The notes below the pieces were generated by a model. That model searched no databases. It saw only the letters and a program-made list of their open reading frames with translations, and was not told the DNA's origin. Both the position numbers and the translations under genes were made by a program. Shown piece by piece: positions 54,552 to 64,000 of a DNA stretch of 64,000 nt. The DNA is taken from contig CACYWQ010000008.1 in assembly GCA_902778165.1 (NCBI GenBank), positions 1 through 64,000 of the forward strand, written 5' to 3'. Source of the stretch: an uncultured Lachnospiraceae bacterium (GTDB lineage: Bacteria > Bacillota > Clostridia > Lachnospirales > Lachnospiraceae). Numbering within the stretch: position 1 is the first letter of the stretch; each line of letters begins with the position of its first letter.

Positions 54552-55118
54552 ATGCAGATGGAAGCTAATATTATTGTAGCTTTCCCCCGGCCGGATGATG
54601 CGAACAACATCAGAAACATCTTAGTCAAAAACGGATTTCCCGTATCAAGCGTAACAACCAGCGGCAGAGGTGCGCTGGCAGCGGCGGACGGTTTGGATGG
54701 CGGTATCATTATCACTTCATACAAGCATAAAGACATGCCGTATTTTGAGATATATGAGTGTATGCCCCAAGGGTTTGAATTGCTGTTGATTGCATCCAAG
54801 CCCAAACTTGATGAATGTGACGTACCGGACATAGTTAAACTCCCGATGCCCTTCGTGGTGGGAGATTTAACTGACACTGTAGAAATGATGTGTATGTCCA
54901 TGACGGGCAGGAGACGTTCAAATAATAGAAGACCTGCCAAGAGAACGGCTAAAGAACAGGGAATACTTGATGCAGCCAAGCGTATTCTGATGGAACGCAA
55001 CAATCTTACGGAGGACGAAGCTCACAAATACATACAGAAGTGCAGTATGGACAGCGGAACCGGGCTTATTGAAAGCGCCGGCATGGTATTGTCCATGTAC
55101 GGTTCGCTTGGGTATTAG
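54552..55118 (+). CDS. ANTAR-domain regulator with degenerate receiver
   Basis: 188 residues. The C-terminal ~55 residues (KEQGILDAAKRILMERNNLT...EAHKYIQKCSM) form an ANTAR RNA-binding domain, which prevents transcription termination by binding hairpins in target leaders. The N-terminal part is receiver-like but lacks the acidic pocket (AFPRPDD in place of the usual D-D/E) and the phospho-Asp: the beta-3 end reads GGIIITSYKHKD. It is therefore probably not controlled by phosphorylation. An Arg-rich linker (GRRRSNNRRPAKR) joins the parts. Pairing with glnA is common in Clostridia. Confidence 0.85.
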   Translation: MQMEANIIVAFPRPDDANNIRNILVKNGFPVSSVTTSGRGALAAADGLDGGIIITSYKHKDMPYFEIYECMPQGFELLLIASKPKLDECDVPDIVKLPMPFVVGDLTDTVEMMCMSMTGRRRSNNRRPAKRTAKEQGILDAAKRILMERNNLTEDEAHKYIQKCSMDSGTGLIESAGMVLSMYGSLGY

Positions 55119-55133
55119 GGGCTTAATACTTAG

Positions 55134-56588
55134 ATGCTATTTAATTCATACATTTTTATATTCCTATTCCTTCCCCTGACATTGTTGGGATGGTACGGAC
55201 TTAATAAGGTCAGAGCATATAAGGCGGCAGGCTTGTTTCTTACAGGTATGTCGCTTTGGTTCTACGGGTATTTTAATGTATCATATTTAGCACTTATACT
55301 CGCCAGTATATTGGCTAATTACTTAATCAGTCTTGCCTTGGAGAAAGGACTGATACACAGATATACGGAAATGGGCCTGGGGGTTTTGGTTAACCTGGGT
55401 CTTTTGTTTTATTATAAATACTATGATTTCTTTGTATCAAATATCAATGCCGTATTTAAGACGGACTATAATCTTAAGCACATTCTTCTGCCTCTCGGAA
55501 TAAGTTTCTTCACATTCCAACAACTCTCATACATGATTGACCGGGGTAGGGGAGAGGCAGATCATTACGGATTGATCGATTATATGGCATACGTTACGTT
55601 CTTTCCGCAGTTAATCGCAGGCCCCATTGTGCTTCATACGGAATTCATGTCGCAGTTTAAGGATTATGAATCAAGGGAATTCAATGCCGACATGATGTAT
55701 GAAGGAGTTATATCTTTTGTGATAGGCCTTGGGAAGAAGGTATTGCTTGCGGATACGCTCGCAATCGTAGTGAATTACGGATTTGACAATTATCTGATGC
55801 TTGACACATTTTCTACGGTGGCGGTTATGACGGCTTATCTTATGGAATTGTATTTTGATTTCTCTGGATACTCGGATATGGCCATAGGATTAGGGCTTAT
55901 GTTCGGAATAAGACTTCCGATCAACTTCGATTCGCCGTATAAATCCGCAACACTTAAGGAACTCTGGACCAGATGGCATATGACGCTTACAAGATTCATG
56001 ACCAAGTATGTATATATACCCCTTGGAGGAAGCAGGAAGGGCAAGATAAGGACGCTTATCAATGTATTTGTCGTATTCTTATTAAGCGGACTATGGCACG
56101 GAGCTGCGTGGACCTATGTTGTATGGGGAATTGCAACGGGAATCATAGTGGTGTGGGATAATATTAATCCGATTAAATTGCCTAAGTATATAGGAATATT
56201 GCTTACCGACATTACCTTTACCCTTCTGTTAATTCCGTTCAGAAGCGAGAACCTTATGGTAGCCGGCTGTATTTTTATGGATTTGATCAAGGGTTGGACG
56301 GGTAATCTTCCCAAGATGGCCGGAACTGTCATGAATATGCCGGAACTCTATATTCCGGCACAGATTACCGAGAGAATGCTGCCTGAAGGAAGTGCGGTAT
56401 ATATGAATGTGATCTGGCTTATAGTGCTGTTAGCGATAGGTTTATTTGTATTAACACGGGCTAATGCCACATATATAAGAACACAGTGCAGGAACAGAAG
56501 ATTTATAATTCCGTTTATTGCAATAGTATTTGCATATTCGGTAATAAGTCTGTCTCAGGTAAGCACGTTTATATACTTTAATTTCTAA
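55134..56588 (+). CDS. MBOAT family membrane O-acyltransferase (AlgI/DltB-like)
   Basis: 484 residues with ten to twelve membrane segments. Signatures are MAYVTFFPQLIAGPIVLHTEF, FSGYSDMAIGLGLMFGI, LWTRWHMTLTRFMTKYVYIP and the catalytic His in LSGLWHGAAWTYVVWG. AlgI-type enzymes pass acetyl groups across the membrane to an outside partner that acetylates a polymer. The SGNH-like protein encoded next is the likely partner. It starts 15 bases after the ANTAR gene without a strong ribosome site. Confidence 0.93.
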   Translation: MLFNSYIFIFLFLPLTLLGWYGLNKVRAYKAAGLFLTGMSLWFYGYFNVSYLALILASILANYLISLALEKGLIHRYTEMGLGVLVNLGLLFYYKYYDFFVSNINAVFKTDYNLKHILLPLGISFFTFQQLSYMIDRGRGEADHYGLIDYMAYVTFFPQLIAGPIVLHTEFMSQFKDYESREFNADMMYEGVISFVIGLGKKVLLADTLAIVVNYGFDNYLMLDTFSTVAVMTAYLMELYFDFSGYSDMAIGLGLMFGIRLPINFDSPYKSATLKELWTRWHMTLTRFMTKYVYIPLGGSRKGKIRTLINVFVVFLLSGLWHGAAWTYVVWGIATGIIVVWDNINPIKLPKYIGILLTDITFTLLLIPFRSENLMVAGCIFMDLIKGWTGNLPKMAGTVMNMPELYIPAQITERMLPEGSAVYMNVIWLIVLLAIGLFVLTRANATYIRTQCRNRRFIIPFIAIVFAYSVISLSQVSTFIYFNF

Positions 56589-56643
56589 GGTCAGGTATAG
56601 ACAAAGTAGACCATAAATTGCGGATAATCAAGTAAAACAGGAT

Positions 56644-57729
56644 ATGAACTCTAGCAAGAAGTTAAAACAAATTTTAATATTTTCCATCGTCTTACTGCTG
56701 CTACCGGCACTTGCGGTGATAATTATTGATCCGTTCTATCACTATCACAAGCCTATCAGGCCTTTAAAGGCCGTGCTTAATGAGAAGGAGTATCAGTGTA
56801 TCGGAACCCTTCGCAATTTCACCTACAGCGCCGTTATTGCGGGCTCATCGGTTGCTGAGAATTTCAATAATCGTCAGTTTGACGAAGAATTCGGATGCAC
56901 ATCGGTCAAAGCAATTCGTTCATACGGAGCAACTGCTGATCTGTGCTACATGCTGGATGAGGCATTTGCATCCGGCAATAAGATTGACTATGTATTCTAT
57001 AATCTGGATCCGTCGGCGTTTATGTCTGAACCCGAGACAACCTTTAAGCAGACGGGATGTCCGATGTATATGTATGATCATAATCTCTTTAATGATGTTA
57101 AATATCTGTGGAATAAAGATGTGTTGTTTAAGAAGATTCCGTATATGGTCGCCAAATCATTTGAAGAGGGATTTGATGAAGGACTGTCATATAACTGGGC
57201 GCAGTGGAAGGAGTTTAACCTGGCCATGTGCACAGGCATGTATTTAAGACATCCGAATGCAGAACCCATGAAGGATTATGAGGACGGAGCAGAGATTGCC
57301 GAGGCCAATATTGACCTTATTGAGAAAGAACTGACAGATCATCCCGAGACGACATTTATTGTATATATGCCCCCGTATTCGATGTTATGGTGGGACAATG
57401 CATACAGAGAAGGGGATACAAAGATATATCTGCATGATACCAAATTATGTATGCAGAGGCTGCTTAAGCATGATAACGTCAGATTCTATTATTTCATGGA
57501 TGATGAGGATATAATCTTAAATATCGAGAATAATTATATGGATACCCTGCATTTCTCGCCGGATATCAACGAATATATATGTATTTGTCTTGCTGATTTA
57601 AATGACTCACACAGAGTCTTAAGTGAGGATATTGATGCAAGAGTAGACAATATGGAGAGATTAAGCAAGAAGATAACGGATGAATTGATGGATCCGTATA
57701 TTCCGCTTATTAAGGAGCAGCCGGAATAA
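56644..57729 (+). CDS. Anchored SGNH-like acyltransferase partner of MBOAT
   Basis: 361 residues: one membrane segment (about 9-28) and an outside domain. AGSSVAENF near residue 62 resembles the nucleophile elbow of AlgJ/AlgX/DltD-like SGNH enzymes and DTLHFS near residue 300 gives the Asp-x-x-His pair. In such systems the MBOAT hands the acetyl group to this enzyme, which places it on a wall or secreted glycan. CAGGA precedes the ATG, 55 bases after the MBOAT stop. The acceptor glycan is unknown. Confidence 0.75.
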   Translation: MNSSKKLKQILIFSIVLLLLPALAVIIIDPFYHYHKPIRPLKAVLNEKEYQCIGTLRNFTYSAVIAGSSVAENFNNRQFDEEFGCTSVKAIRSYGATADLCYMLDEAFASGNKIDYVFYNLDPSAFMSEPETTFKQTGCPMYMYDHNLFNDVKYLWNKDVLFKKIPYMVAKSFEEGFDEGLSYNWAQWKEFNLAMCTGMYLRHPNAEPMKDYEDGAEIAEANIDLIEKELTDHPETTFIVYMPPYSMLWWDNAYREGDTKIYLHDTKLCMQRLLKHDNVRFYYFMDDEDIILNIENNYMDTLHFSPDINEYICICLADLNDSHRVLSEDIDARVDNMERLSKKITDELMDPYIPLIKEQPE

Positions 57730-58445
57730 TGAAGAATACCAATTCGTTAAGAGATGAAATAGCGCAGGAAAGACGCAAATTATTAGAAGGTAAATCCACC
57801 GGATATAAGATTAAGTACTATGCATATTACTACAAGTGGTATGTAATCGGTGCTATTGTTGCGATTCTTGTGATATCTTCACTGGTTAAATCGATTATCA
57901 CATCTAAAGACTGCGGGCTCGGAATAGCCGTGGCAGGGGGAGATTTCGAAGCTGACTATTTAAGCATGAGTGCGGATCTTAATCTGATTCTTGAGATGGA
58001 TGATAAGCATGAGGTGCAGATAGACGGAGGATATACTCTCTCTGCGGATGATTTGACCTTAGATATTCAGTCAAGAGAGAAACTCTACGTAACCGTTGCA
58101 ACACAGCAGACGGATATTATTATTGCAACAGAGAGTGCATTTAGAGATTTGGCAGACAGAGGTTACTTCACCCCCGTTAACGAACTGTTTGAGGACGAAA
58201 GCGTTATTGATCAGGATAAGATATTTATCGGAATGGTTCCGGATGATTCAATAGATGCGGTTGATAATCCGGATTCACCCAGGCATGAAGAGAAGTCGGG
58301 AATAGAGATTACGGACTGTGACAAGATTAAGGAATACGGCTGGTTTGACGATAGCAATGAATCTGTGTATATAGGAGTTGTACCTGAGGGAAGCAATACC
58401 GAAAATGCGGTCAGATTTATCAAGTATTTAATCAATATTGATTAA
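57729..58445 (+). CDS. Membrane-anchored protein of unknown function
   Basis: 238 residues: a Tyr/Lys-rich cytoplasmic start (KIKYYAYYYKWY), a membrane segment (about 39-58) and an outside domain of about 180 residues that resembles a small periplasmic-binding-type fold (DIIIATESAFRDLADRGYF; YIGVVPEGSNTENAVRFIKYL). I do not recognise a family with confidence. ATG 57729 overlaps the previous stop by one base, so it is co-translated with the SGNH-like protein and may belong to the same acylation complex. Confidence 0.6.
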   Translation: MKNTNSLRDEIAQERRKLLEGKSTGYKIKYYAYYYKWYVIGAIVAILVISSLVKSIITSKDCGLGIAVAGGDFEADYLSMSADLNLILEMDDKHEVQIDGGYTLSADDLTLDIQSREKLYVTVATQQTDIIIATESAFRDLADRGYFTPVNELFEDESVIDQDKIFIGMVPDDSIDAVDNPDSPRHEEKSGIEITDCDKIKEYGWFDDSNESVYIGVVPEGSNTENAVRFIKYLINID

Positions 58446-58489
58446 GTTTTTGGCGTTTCTAAAATATGTATAAAGGTACCTAATTTCTA

Positions 58490-58518
58490 TTGTTTTTTGG
58501 GCGAATCTGTAATAGAAT
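58490..58518 (+). promoter_or_regulatory. Promoter before the small membrane protein and guaB
   Basis: TTGTTT (58490-58495), 17 bases and TAGAAT (58513-58518), 42 bases before ATG 58560. Confidence 0.5.
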
Positions 58519-58559
58519 TAGCCTAATAATCTTTTGATTTTCTAAATGTGAGGATTAAG

Positions 58560-59060
58560 ATGAACGAGCATGTCGAATTACTGGTTCCGGTTAAGGAGAA
58601 GACGGGACTGAATCTGTGTAAGATACTGTTATGGGTGTTGACCGTACTGTGTGCACTTCTCGGCCTTTCGGGCATTCTGGGATTATTACCTCTTATATTA
58701 GCGATAGCTTTGGGCGCGGGGGCATATTTTATAGGTCTTCGCGTTAATATTGAGTACGAATACGCACTTACCGACAAGGAAATGGATATCGATGTGATAT
58801 ATGATAAGCAGAAGAGAAAGCATATTACGGAGATAGATTTAACCAAACTTGAGATAATGGCTCCGATAGACAGTCACAGGTTGGACGGTTATGCGGGCAG
58901 AAATCTTAAATGTGAGAATTATTCTTCCGGAGATGACAATAACAGGTCCGGAATGTATGTAATGATATATGACGGTGCAAGAAAGCTTATTATCGAGCCT
59001 GACGAGCGCCTTTACAAAGCCATATATAACGGTGCACCCCACAAGGTATATAAGGATTGA
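58560..59060 (+). CDS. Small membrane protein (DUF6106-like)
   Basis: 166 residues: a polar start, two membrane segments (about 19-41 and 43-62), then a ~100-residue beta-rich domain that may be PH-like (EYALTDKEMDIDVIYDKQKR). It resembles proteins annotated as DUF6106 in Lachnospiraceae; function unknown. I chose ATG 58560 with GAGG 7 bases upstream over the GTG at 58548. It lies 15 bases before guaB. Confidence 0.65.
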   Translation: MNEHVELLVPVKEKTGLNLCKILLWVLTVLCALLGLSGILGLLPLILAIALGAGAYFIGLRVNIEYEYALTDKEMDIDVIYDKQKRKHITEIDLTKLEIMAPIDSHRLDGYAGRNLKCENYSSGDDNNRSGMYVMIYDGARKLIIEPDERLYKAIYNGAPHKVYKD

Positions 59061-60530
<1,470 letters not shown>

Positions 60531-60552
60531 GTAGCGCGGTACTGCAACCGAT

Positions 60553-63186
60553 ATGACCAAAGAAACATTACTTAAGCCAACTGAACATGACAAAGTATCG
60601 GGTTTTTTTGAGAAATTCAGTGATGCTACAAGACTGTATATCTGCAGTTACGATTCGTCGGACAGGATCATAAATGACTTCACGGGAACTGAAGAAGAGA
60701 GGCGTATTATAAGAAAATACGCTACCGATGAACAGATTACGGATATGTTTAACAGGCTGGCGCTTAACAGTATTGAAGATCAGATCGTTGAAGATACGTT
60801 AAGTCCGTATATAAGACTTGGCGCGGTTGGACTTAAGTTTGAGGGTCATTGTAAGGAAGTCTGGTTCTTTGCGGGCGTGTTATGCGAAAGTGCGGATGAG
60901 TTGCCGGATGAACTTAAGGTTATGAGTAAACACTTAAGTTCCAAGGAATTCCTGCGCTCCGTGGATGCGCTTCGAGATATAGGTGATTACAGGATATCGG
61001 CAGAGATTGCTCTGGCACAGTACGCGGAGAAAAGCCGAGGCGCGTTATTCTCTGCACAGGAGATGGCCGAGAGCCTTAAGAGAGTGGAATCTCTTACGGA
61101 AATACTTAAATATCTGGATTCTGACAGTTCTGTTGAATCCATAATGAGTGAATTCTTACGTATCACATCAGGCTATTTGGGAATAGACAGATCGGATATT
61201 TTCAAGATCAAAGAAAGACAGAGTAAAGATACGATGGATATCGTTGCTTCACATGTAGGCAGAGGCGCGGAATCCGTCTATAACGTTACGACTGATATAG
61301 AACGCTTTGATTTCCTTGAAGGAAAGAAATCGATAATCTTATCATCCGGAGCAACGCCTCTTAAGGAACCCGGACCGCAGGTAGCGGAAGGAAGTATTAA
61401 GGCGCTTATTGCAATGCCTATTACAATCGGTCAGGTGACCAATATGTATGCGGTATTTATAGAGACCAAGAATGACAGGAACTGGCAGATTCATGAACTT
61501 CAATTCTTAAGCGATGCCGTAAGAGTGTTACAGAATATACTTGAGAAGCGTGTTCAGAAGAATTCGCTTATCAGTTCATATGCATCTTTGGAGCAGATTC
61601 TTGAGCATGTCGGATGCGCGGTTATAGTTAACGATGTGGTTCGTCACGAGACGTTGTTTATTAATAAGCGCATGCAGTCTTTATTCCCTCAGGACAGTAT
61701 GTCTGAAGAACTTAATTCCATTATTTGGGAGAACAGGGCAGAGATCAACACCCTGCAGGAATACTATGATTACGATCAGGATGCATGGTATGAGATTCAT
61801 CACAGTGATATCCACTGGGTGGACGGAAGACCGGTTGCATTATATGCGATATATGACGTAACGGATAAGAAGATTTATCAGCGTAAGATAGAGCAGCAGG
61901 CATATACGGATTTCTTAACCGGATTGCTTAACAGATTATGCTGTGAGAGAGATCTTGCAAGAATAATAGATGAGACCAAGAAGCATTCCGTTAAGGGTGC
62001 GCTTATGTATATGGATTTGGATGATTTCAAGCATATCAATGACGGTCTCGGTCATCAGTACGGAGATATTCTTCTTAAGGACATTTCGGATGCCATTAAG
62101 AGTATACCCGGAATAGAAGAGAATTGTTACAGAATGGGCGGAGACGAATTCGTCATGATCATACCGCCGAGAAGCTTTGATCGTTTCGATGAGATAATAG
62201 AAGGCATAAAGGGCATTTTTGCCAGACCTTTCTATCTTAAAGACGGTGAATATTACTGTACTATGAGTATGGGTATTGTCATATTCCCTGATGAAGGTGA
62301 CAGTGTTGAGGAACTTGTCCGTAAGGCGGATATCGCCATGTACAGTGCAAAGAAGACGGGTAAGAACCGAGTTGCCAAATACAACAGTTCGGTTGCGATG
62401 TCTGAATCCGGTAAGAGACTGGACATGGAGAAGAACATGCGAGATGCAGCAGGCGGCGGATTTGATGAGTTCTTGGTATATTACCAGCCCATAGTGGATA
62501 TTCAGAAAGACGGCGGAACATGTACGGGTGCCGAGGCTTTGATAAGATGGAATTCACATGAACTCGGATTTATATCTCCCGCAGATTTCATACCGCTTGC
62601 AGAGTACTTGGGACTAATCAATCCAATCGGAGATTATGTGCTTAAGGAAGCATGCAAAGAATGTAAGAAGTGGAATGACAAAGGTCATCCGGAGTACAAA
62701 GTCAATGTCAACCTCTCGGTTGTACAGCTTATGCAGGATGATATAGTGGATACTATACGTAAGACCATAGATGAACTTGGCCTTAACCCCCGTAATCTTA
62801 CCCTTGAGGTTACAGAGAGCCTTGCAATCAACGATATGGAACGAATGAAGAATATCATGGCTGAGATAAGAGAACTCGGAGTGAGAATCGCACTTGATGA
62901 TTTCGGTACGGGTTATTCTTCACTTAATCATATAAGAGAGATTCCTTTTGATGTGATTAAAGTGGATCAGTCGTTTGTAAGGGAACTGGCAACCGATGAG
63001 TATCACAGATCGTTTATCAGAATGATAGGCGAACTTGCTTACGCTCTTGATGTAGATATCTGTGTTGAGGGTATAGAGAGTAAGGAACAGTACGAAGTAT
63101 TGGAAGGCATGAAGGTAAGAATGGTTCAGGGCTATTATTTCGATAAGCCGATGCCGAAGGATGAATTCGAAGCCAAGTATCTGTGA
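60553..63186 (+). CDS. GAF-PAS-GGDEF-EAL cyclic-di-GMP enzyme
   Basis: 877 residues without membrane segments. A helical N-terminal part is followed by a GAF-like domain (about 185-335), a PAS-like domain (about 345-440), GGDEF (about 450-610; MGGDEFV intact) and EAL (about 625-877). EAL residues look complete: GAEALIRW, NVNLS, VTESL, LDDFGTGYSSL, IKVDQS, VEGIES and QGYYF. It can both make and break c-di-GMP in principle. No RxxD inhibitory site is visible just before GGDEF. The start has a weak ribosome site and lies 22 bases after guaB. Confidence 0.93.
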   Translation: MTKETLLKPTEHDKVSGFFEKFSDATRLYICSYDSSDRIINDFTGTEEERRIIRKYATDEQITDMFNRLALNSIEDQIVEDTLSPYIRLGAVGLKFEGHCKEVWFFAGVLCESADELPDELKVMSKHLSSKEFLRSVDALRDIGDYRISAEIALAQYAEKSRGALFSAQEMAESLKRVESLTEILKYLDSDSSVESIMSEFLRITSGYLGIDRSDIFKIKERQSKDTMDIVASHVGRGAESVYNVTTDIERFDFLEGKKSIILSSGATPLKEPGPQVAEGSIKALIAMPITIGQVTNMYAVFIETKNDRNWQIHELQFLSDAVRVLQNILEKRVQKNSLISSYASLEQILEHVGCAVIVNDVVRHETLFINKRMQSLFPQDSMSEELNSIIWENRAEINTLQEYYDYDQDAWYEIHHSDIHWVDGRPVALYAIYDVTDKKIYQRKIEQQAYTDFLTGLLNRLCCERDLARIIDETKKHSVKGALMYMDLDDFKHINDGLGHQYGDILLKDISDAIKSIPGIEENCYRMGGDEFVMIIPPRSFDRFDEIIEGIKGIFARPFYLKDGEYYCTMSMGIVIFPDEGDSVEELVRKADIAMYSAKKTGKNRVAKYNSSVAMSESGKRLDMEKNMRDAAGGGFDEFLVYYQPIVDIQKDGGTCTGAEALIRWNSHELGFISPADFIPLAEYLGLINPIGDYVLKEACKECKKWNDKGHPEYKVNVNLSVVQLMQDDIVDTIRKTIDELGLNPRNLTLEVTESLAINDMERMKNIMAEIRELGVRIALDDFGTGYSSLNHIREIPFDVIKVDQSFVRELATDEYHRSFIRMIGELAYALDVDICVEGIESKEQYEVLEGMKVRMVQGYYFDKPMPKDEFEAKYL

Positions 63187-63212
63187 GTATGCGTTTAAGG
63201 CATATGCGGCAT

Positions 63213-63242
63213 TTGACGAAGGAAGTACTTTCGTAATAAAAT
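63213..63242 (+). promoter_or_regulatory. Promoter of glnS
   Basis: TTGACG (63213-63218), 18 bases and TAAAAT (63237-63242), 43 bases before ATG 63286. The gap is too short for a T-box leader. Confidence 0.5.
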
Positions 63243-63285
63243 ATAAGTTACGACATCTTAATAGTCAGAAGGTAATTAAATATAT

Positions 63286-64000
63286 ATGAGTACAGAGAGC
63301 AGAAATTTCATAGAGCAGATGATAGATAAGGATCTTAAGGAAGGAGTGTATGATAAGGTTGTCACACGTTTCCCGCCTGAGCCCAACGGTTATCTGCATA
63401 TAGGTCATGCCAAGAGCATACTTCTTAACTACGGTTTGGCCAAACAGTATAACGGCGAATTCCACATGAGATTCGACGATACCAATCCCACCAAGGAGAA
63501 AACAGAGTTTGTTGACTCGATTAAAGCTGATATTGAGTGGTTGGGAGCAGATTGGAAGGATCATCTGTATTTCGCATCGGATTATTTTGATAAGATGTAT
63601 GAGGATGCGGTTACTCTTATACGTAAGGGCAAGGCATATGTATCGGATTTAAGTGCCGATGAGATTAAGGAATACAGAGGAACACTTACCGAGCCCGGCA
63701 AGGACGATCCTGCAAGAGAACGTTTGCCGGAAGAGAATCTTAAGTTATTCGAAGCAATGAAGAACGGAGAATTCCCTGACGGAAGTAAGGTGCTTAGGGC
63801 TAAGATAGATATGGCATCTCCCAATATCAACATGAGAGATCCCATTATTTACAGAGTGGCACATTTGAATCATCATAATACAGGGGATAAGTGGTGCATC
63901 TATCCGATGTATGACTTCGCTCATCCGATAGAGGATGCGATCGAGGGAATAACCAATTCAATATGTACGCTTGAATTTGAAGATCACAGACCGTTATATG
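63286..64000 (+). CDS. glnS: Glutaminyl-tRNA synthetase, 5' part
   Basis: The frame is open from ATG 63286 to the window end, giving about 238 residues. [20 protein letters not shown] carries the HIGH motif, and [37 protein letters not shown] and [14 protein letters not shown] follow; the choice of YDFAHP and the order of motifs favour GlnRS over GluRS. It charges tRNA-Gln directly. The KMSKS motif and anticodon domain lie beyond the window. Many Firmicutes lack GlnRS; its presence is known in Clostridia. Confidence 0.93.
   Translation, partial: MSTESRNFIEQMIDKDLKEGVYDKVVTRFPPEPNGYLHIGHAKSILLNYGLAKQYNGEFHMRFDDTNPTKEKTEFVDSIKADIEWLGADWKDHLYFASDYFDKMYEDAVTLIRKGKAYVSDLSADEIKEYRGTLTEPGKDDPARERLPEENLKLFEAMKNGEFPDGSKVLRAKIDMASPNINMRDPIIYRVAHLNHHNTGDKWCIYPMYDFAHPIEDAIEGITNSICTLEFEDHRPLY

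Noticed and set aside
63187..63285. T-box leader before glnS
   Set aside because: The gap is 99 bases with a promoter inside it; no T-box sequence or specifier loop is visible.

Overview
The window looks like chromosomal DNA of a Gram-positive anaerobe of the Lachnospiraceae (Butyrivibrio/Roseburia-like). The evidence is moderate-to-low GC, AAG- and CTT-rich codon use, Firmicutes-type RBS and promoter signals, LCP ligases, GH25 envelope proteins, DUF975 proteins, a Gram-positive SOS box at a dinB-type gene, a bacterial glutaminyl-tRNA synthetase and a glnA-ANTAR pair. The assignment comes from gene content and protein character only. I saw no tRNA, rRNA, CRISPR array, IS element or prophage.

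Layout. 1-2.5 kb: end of a methyltransferase, an SGNH-like protein and an acyltransferase-3 protein. 2.7-25.3 kb: a long plus-strand cell-surface polysaccharide locus. It holds rmlB, rmlA and rmlC (no rmlD), two anchored GH25 muramidase-like paralogues, a Wzm/Wzt-type ABC exporter whose ATPase carries a carbohydrate-binding tail, a fused methyltransferase-kinase resembling the O-antigen chain terminator WbdD, five GT2 glycosyltransferases, a phosphoglucomutase, a polyprenyl-phosphate sugar-1-phosphate transferase and an LCP attachment enzyme. The inferred pathway is nucleotide sugar, lipid-linked start, chain extension, capping by methyl/phosphate, ABC export, then LCP attachment to peptidoglycan. 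25.3-30.9 kb: glmS, then htrA, a divergent clpX and an lspA-like gene (envelope proteostasis). 30.9-31.26 kb: a gene-free stretch with a terminator, a run of small hairpins, a promoter and two opposed DnaA-box-like sites. 31.3-37.3 kb: two polytopic membrane proteins flanking a radical SAM/SPASM enzyme, then an SH3b-SGNH protein.

37.35-43.0 kb: a sugar-uptake locus with an AraC regulator divergent from a GH43 enzyme, followed by a highly biased solute-binding lipoprotein and two permeases. 43.1-47.4 kb: an FAD oxidoreductase, a MATE transporter and a convergent Y-family DNA polymerase whose promoter carries an SOS box. 47.5-52.0 kb: two divergent DUF975 membrane proteins sharing a repeated promoter element, a 44-residue small ORF and a 755-residue surface protein with Ig-like repeats. 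52.2-55.1 kb: hisC-like aminotransferase, glnA and an ANTAR regulator with a degenerate receiver. 55.1-58.4 kb: an MBOAT/SGNH acyl-transfer pair plus an anchored protein. 58.5-64 kb: a small membrane protein, guaB, a GAF-PAS-GGDEF-EAL protein and the 5' part of glnS, cut by the window edge.

The most unusual points are the WbdD-like capping enzyme with a Wzt-C exporter in a Gram-positive, three two-module glycosyltransferases with complementary loss of modules, a ClpX lacking the RKH loop, the hairpin array at 31.0-31.14 kb, and the radical SAM enzyme set between two large membrane proteins.
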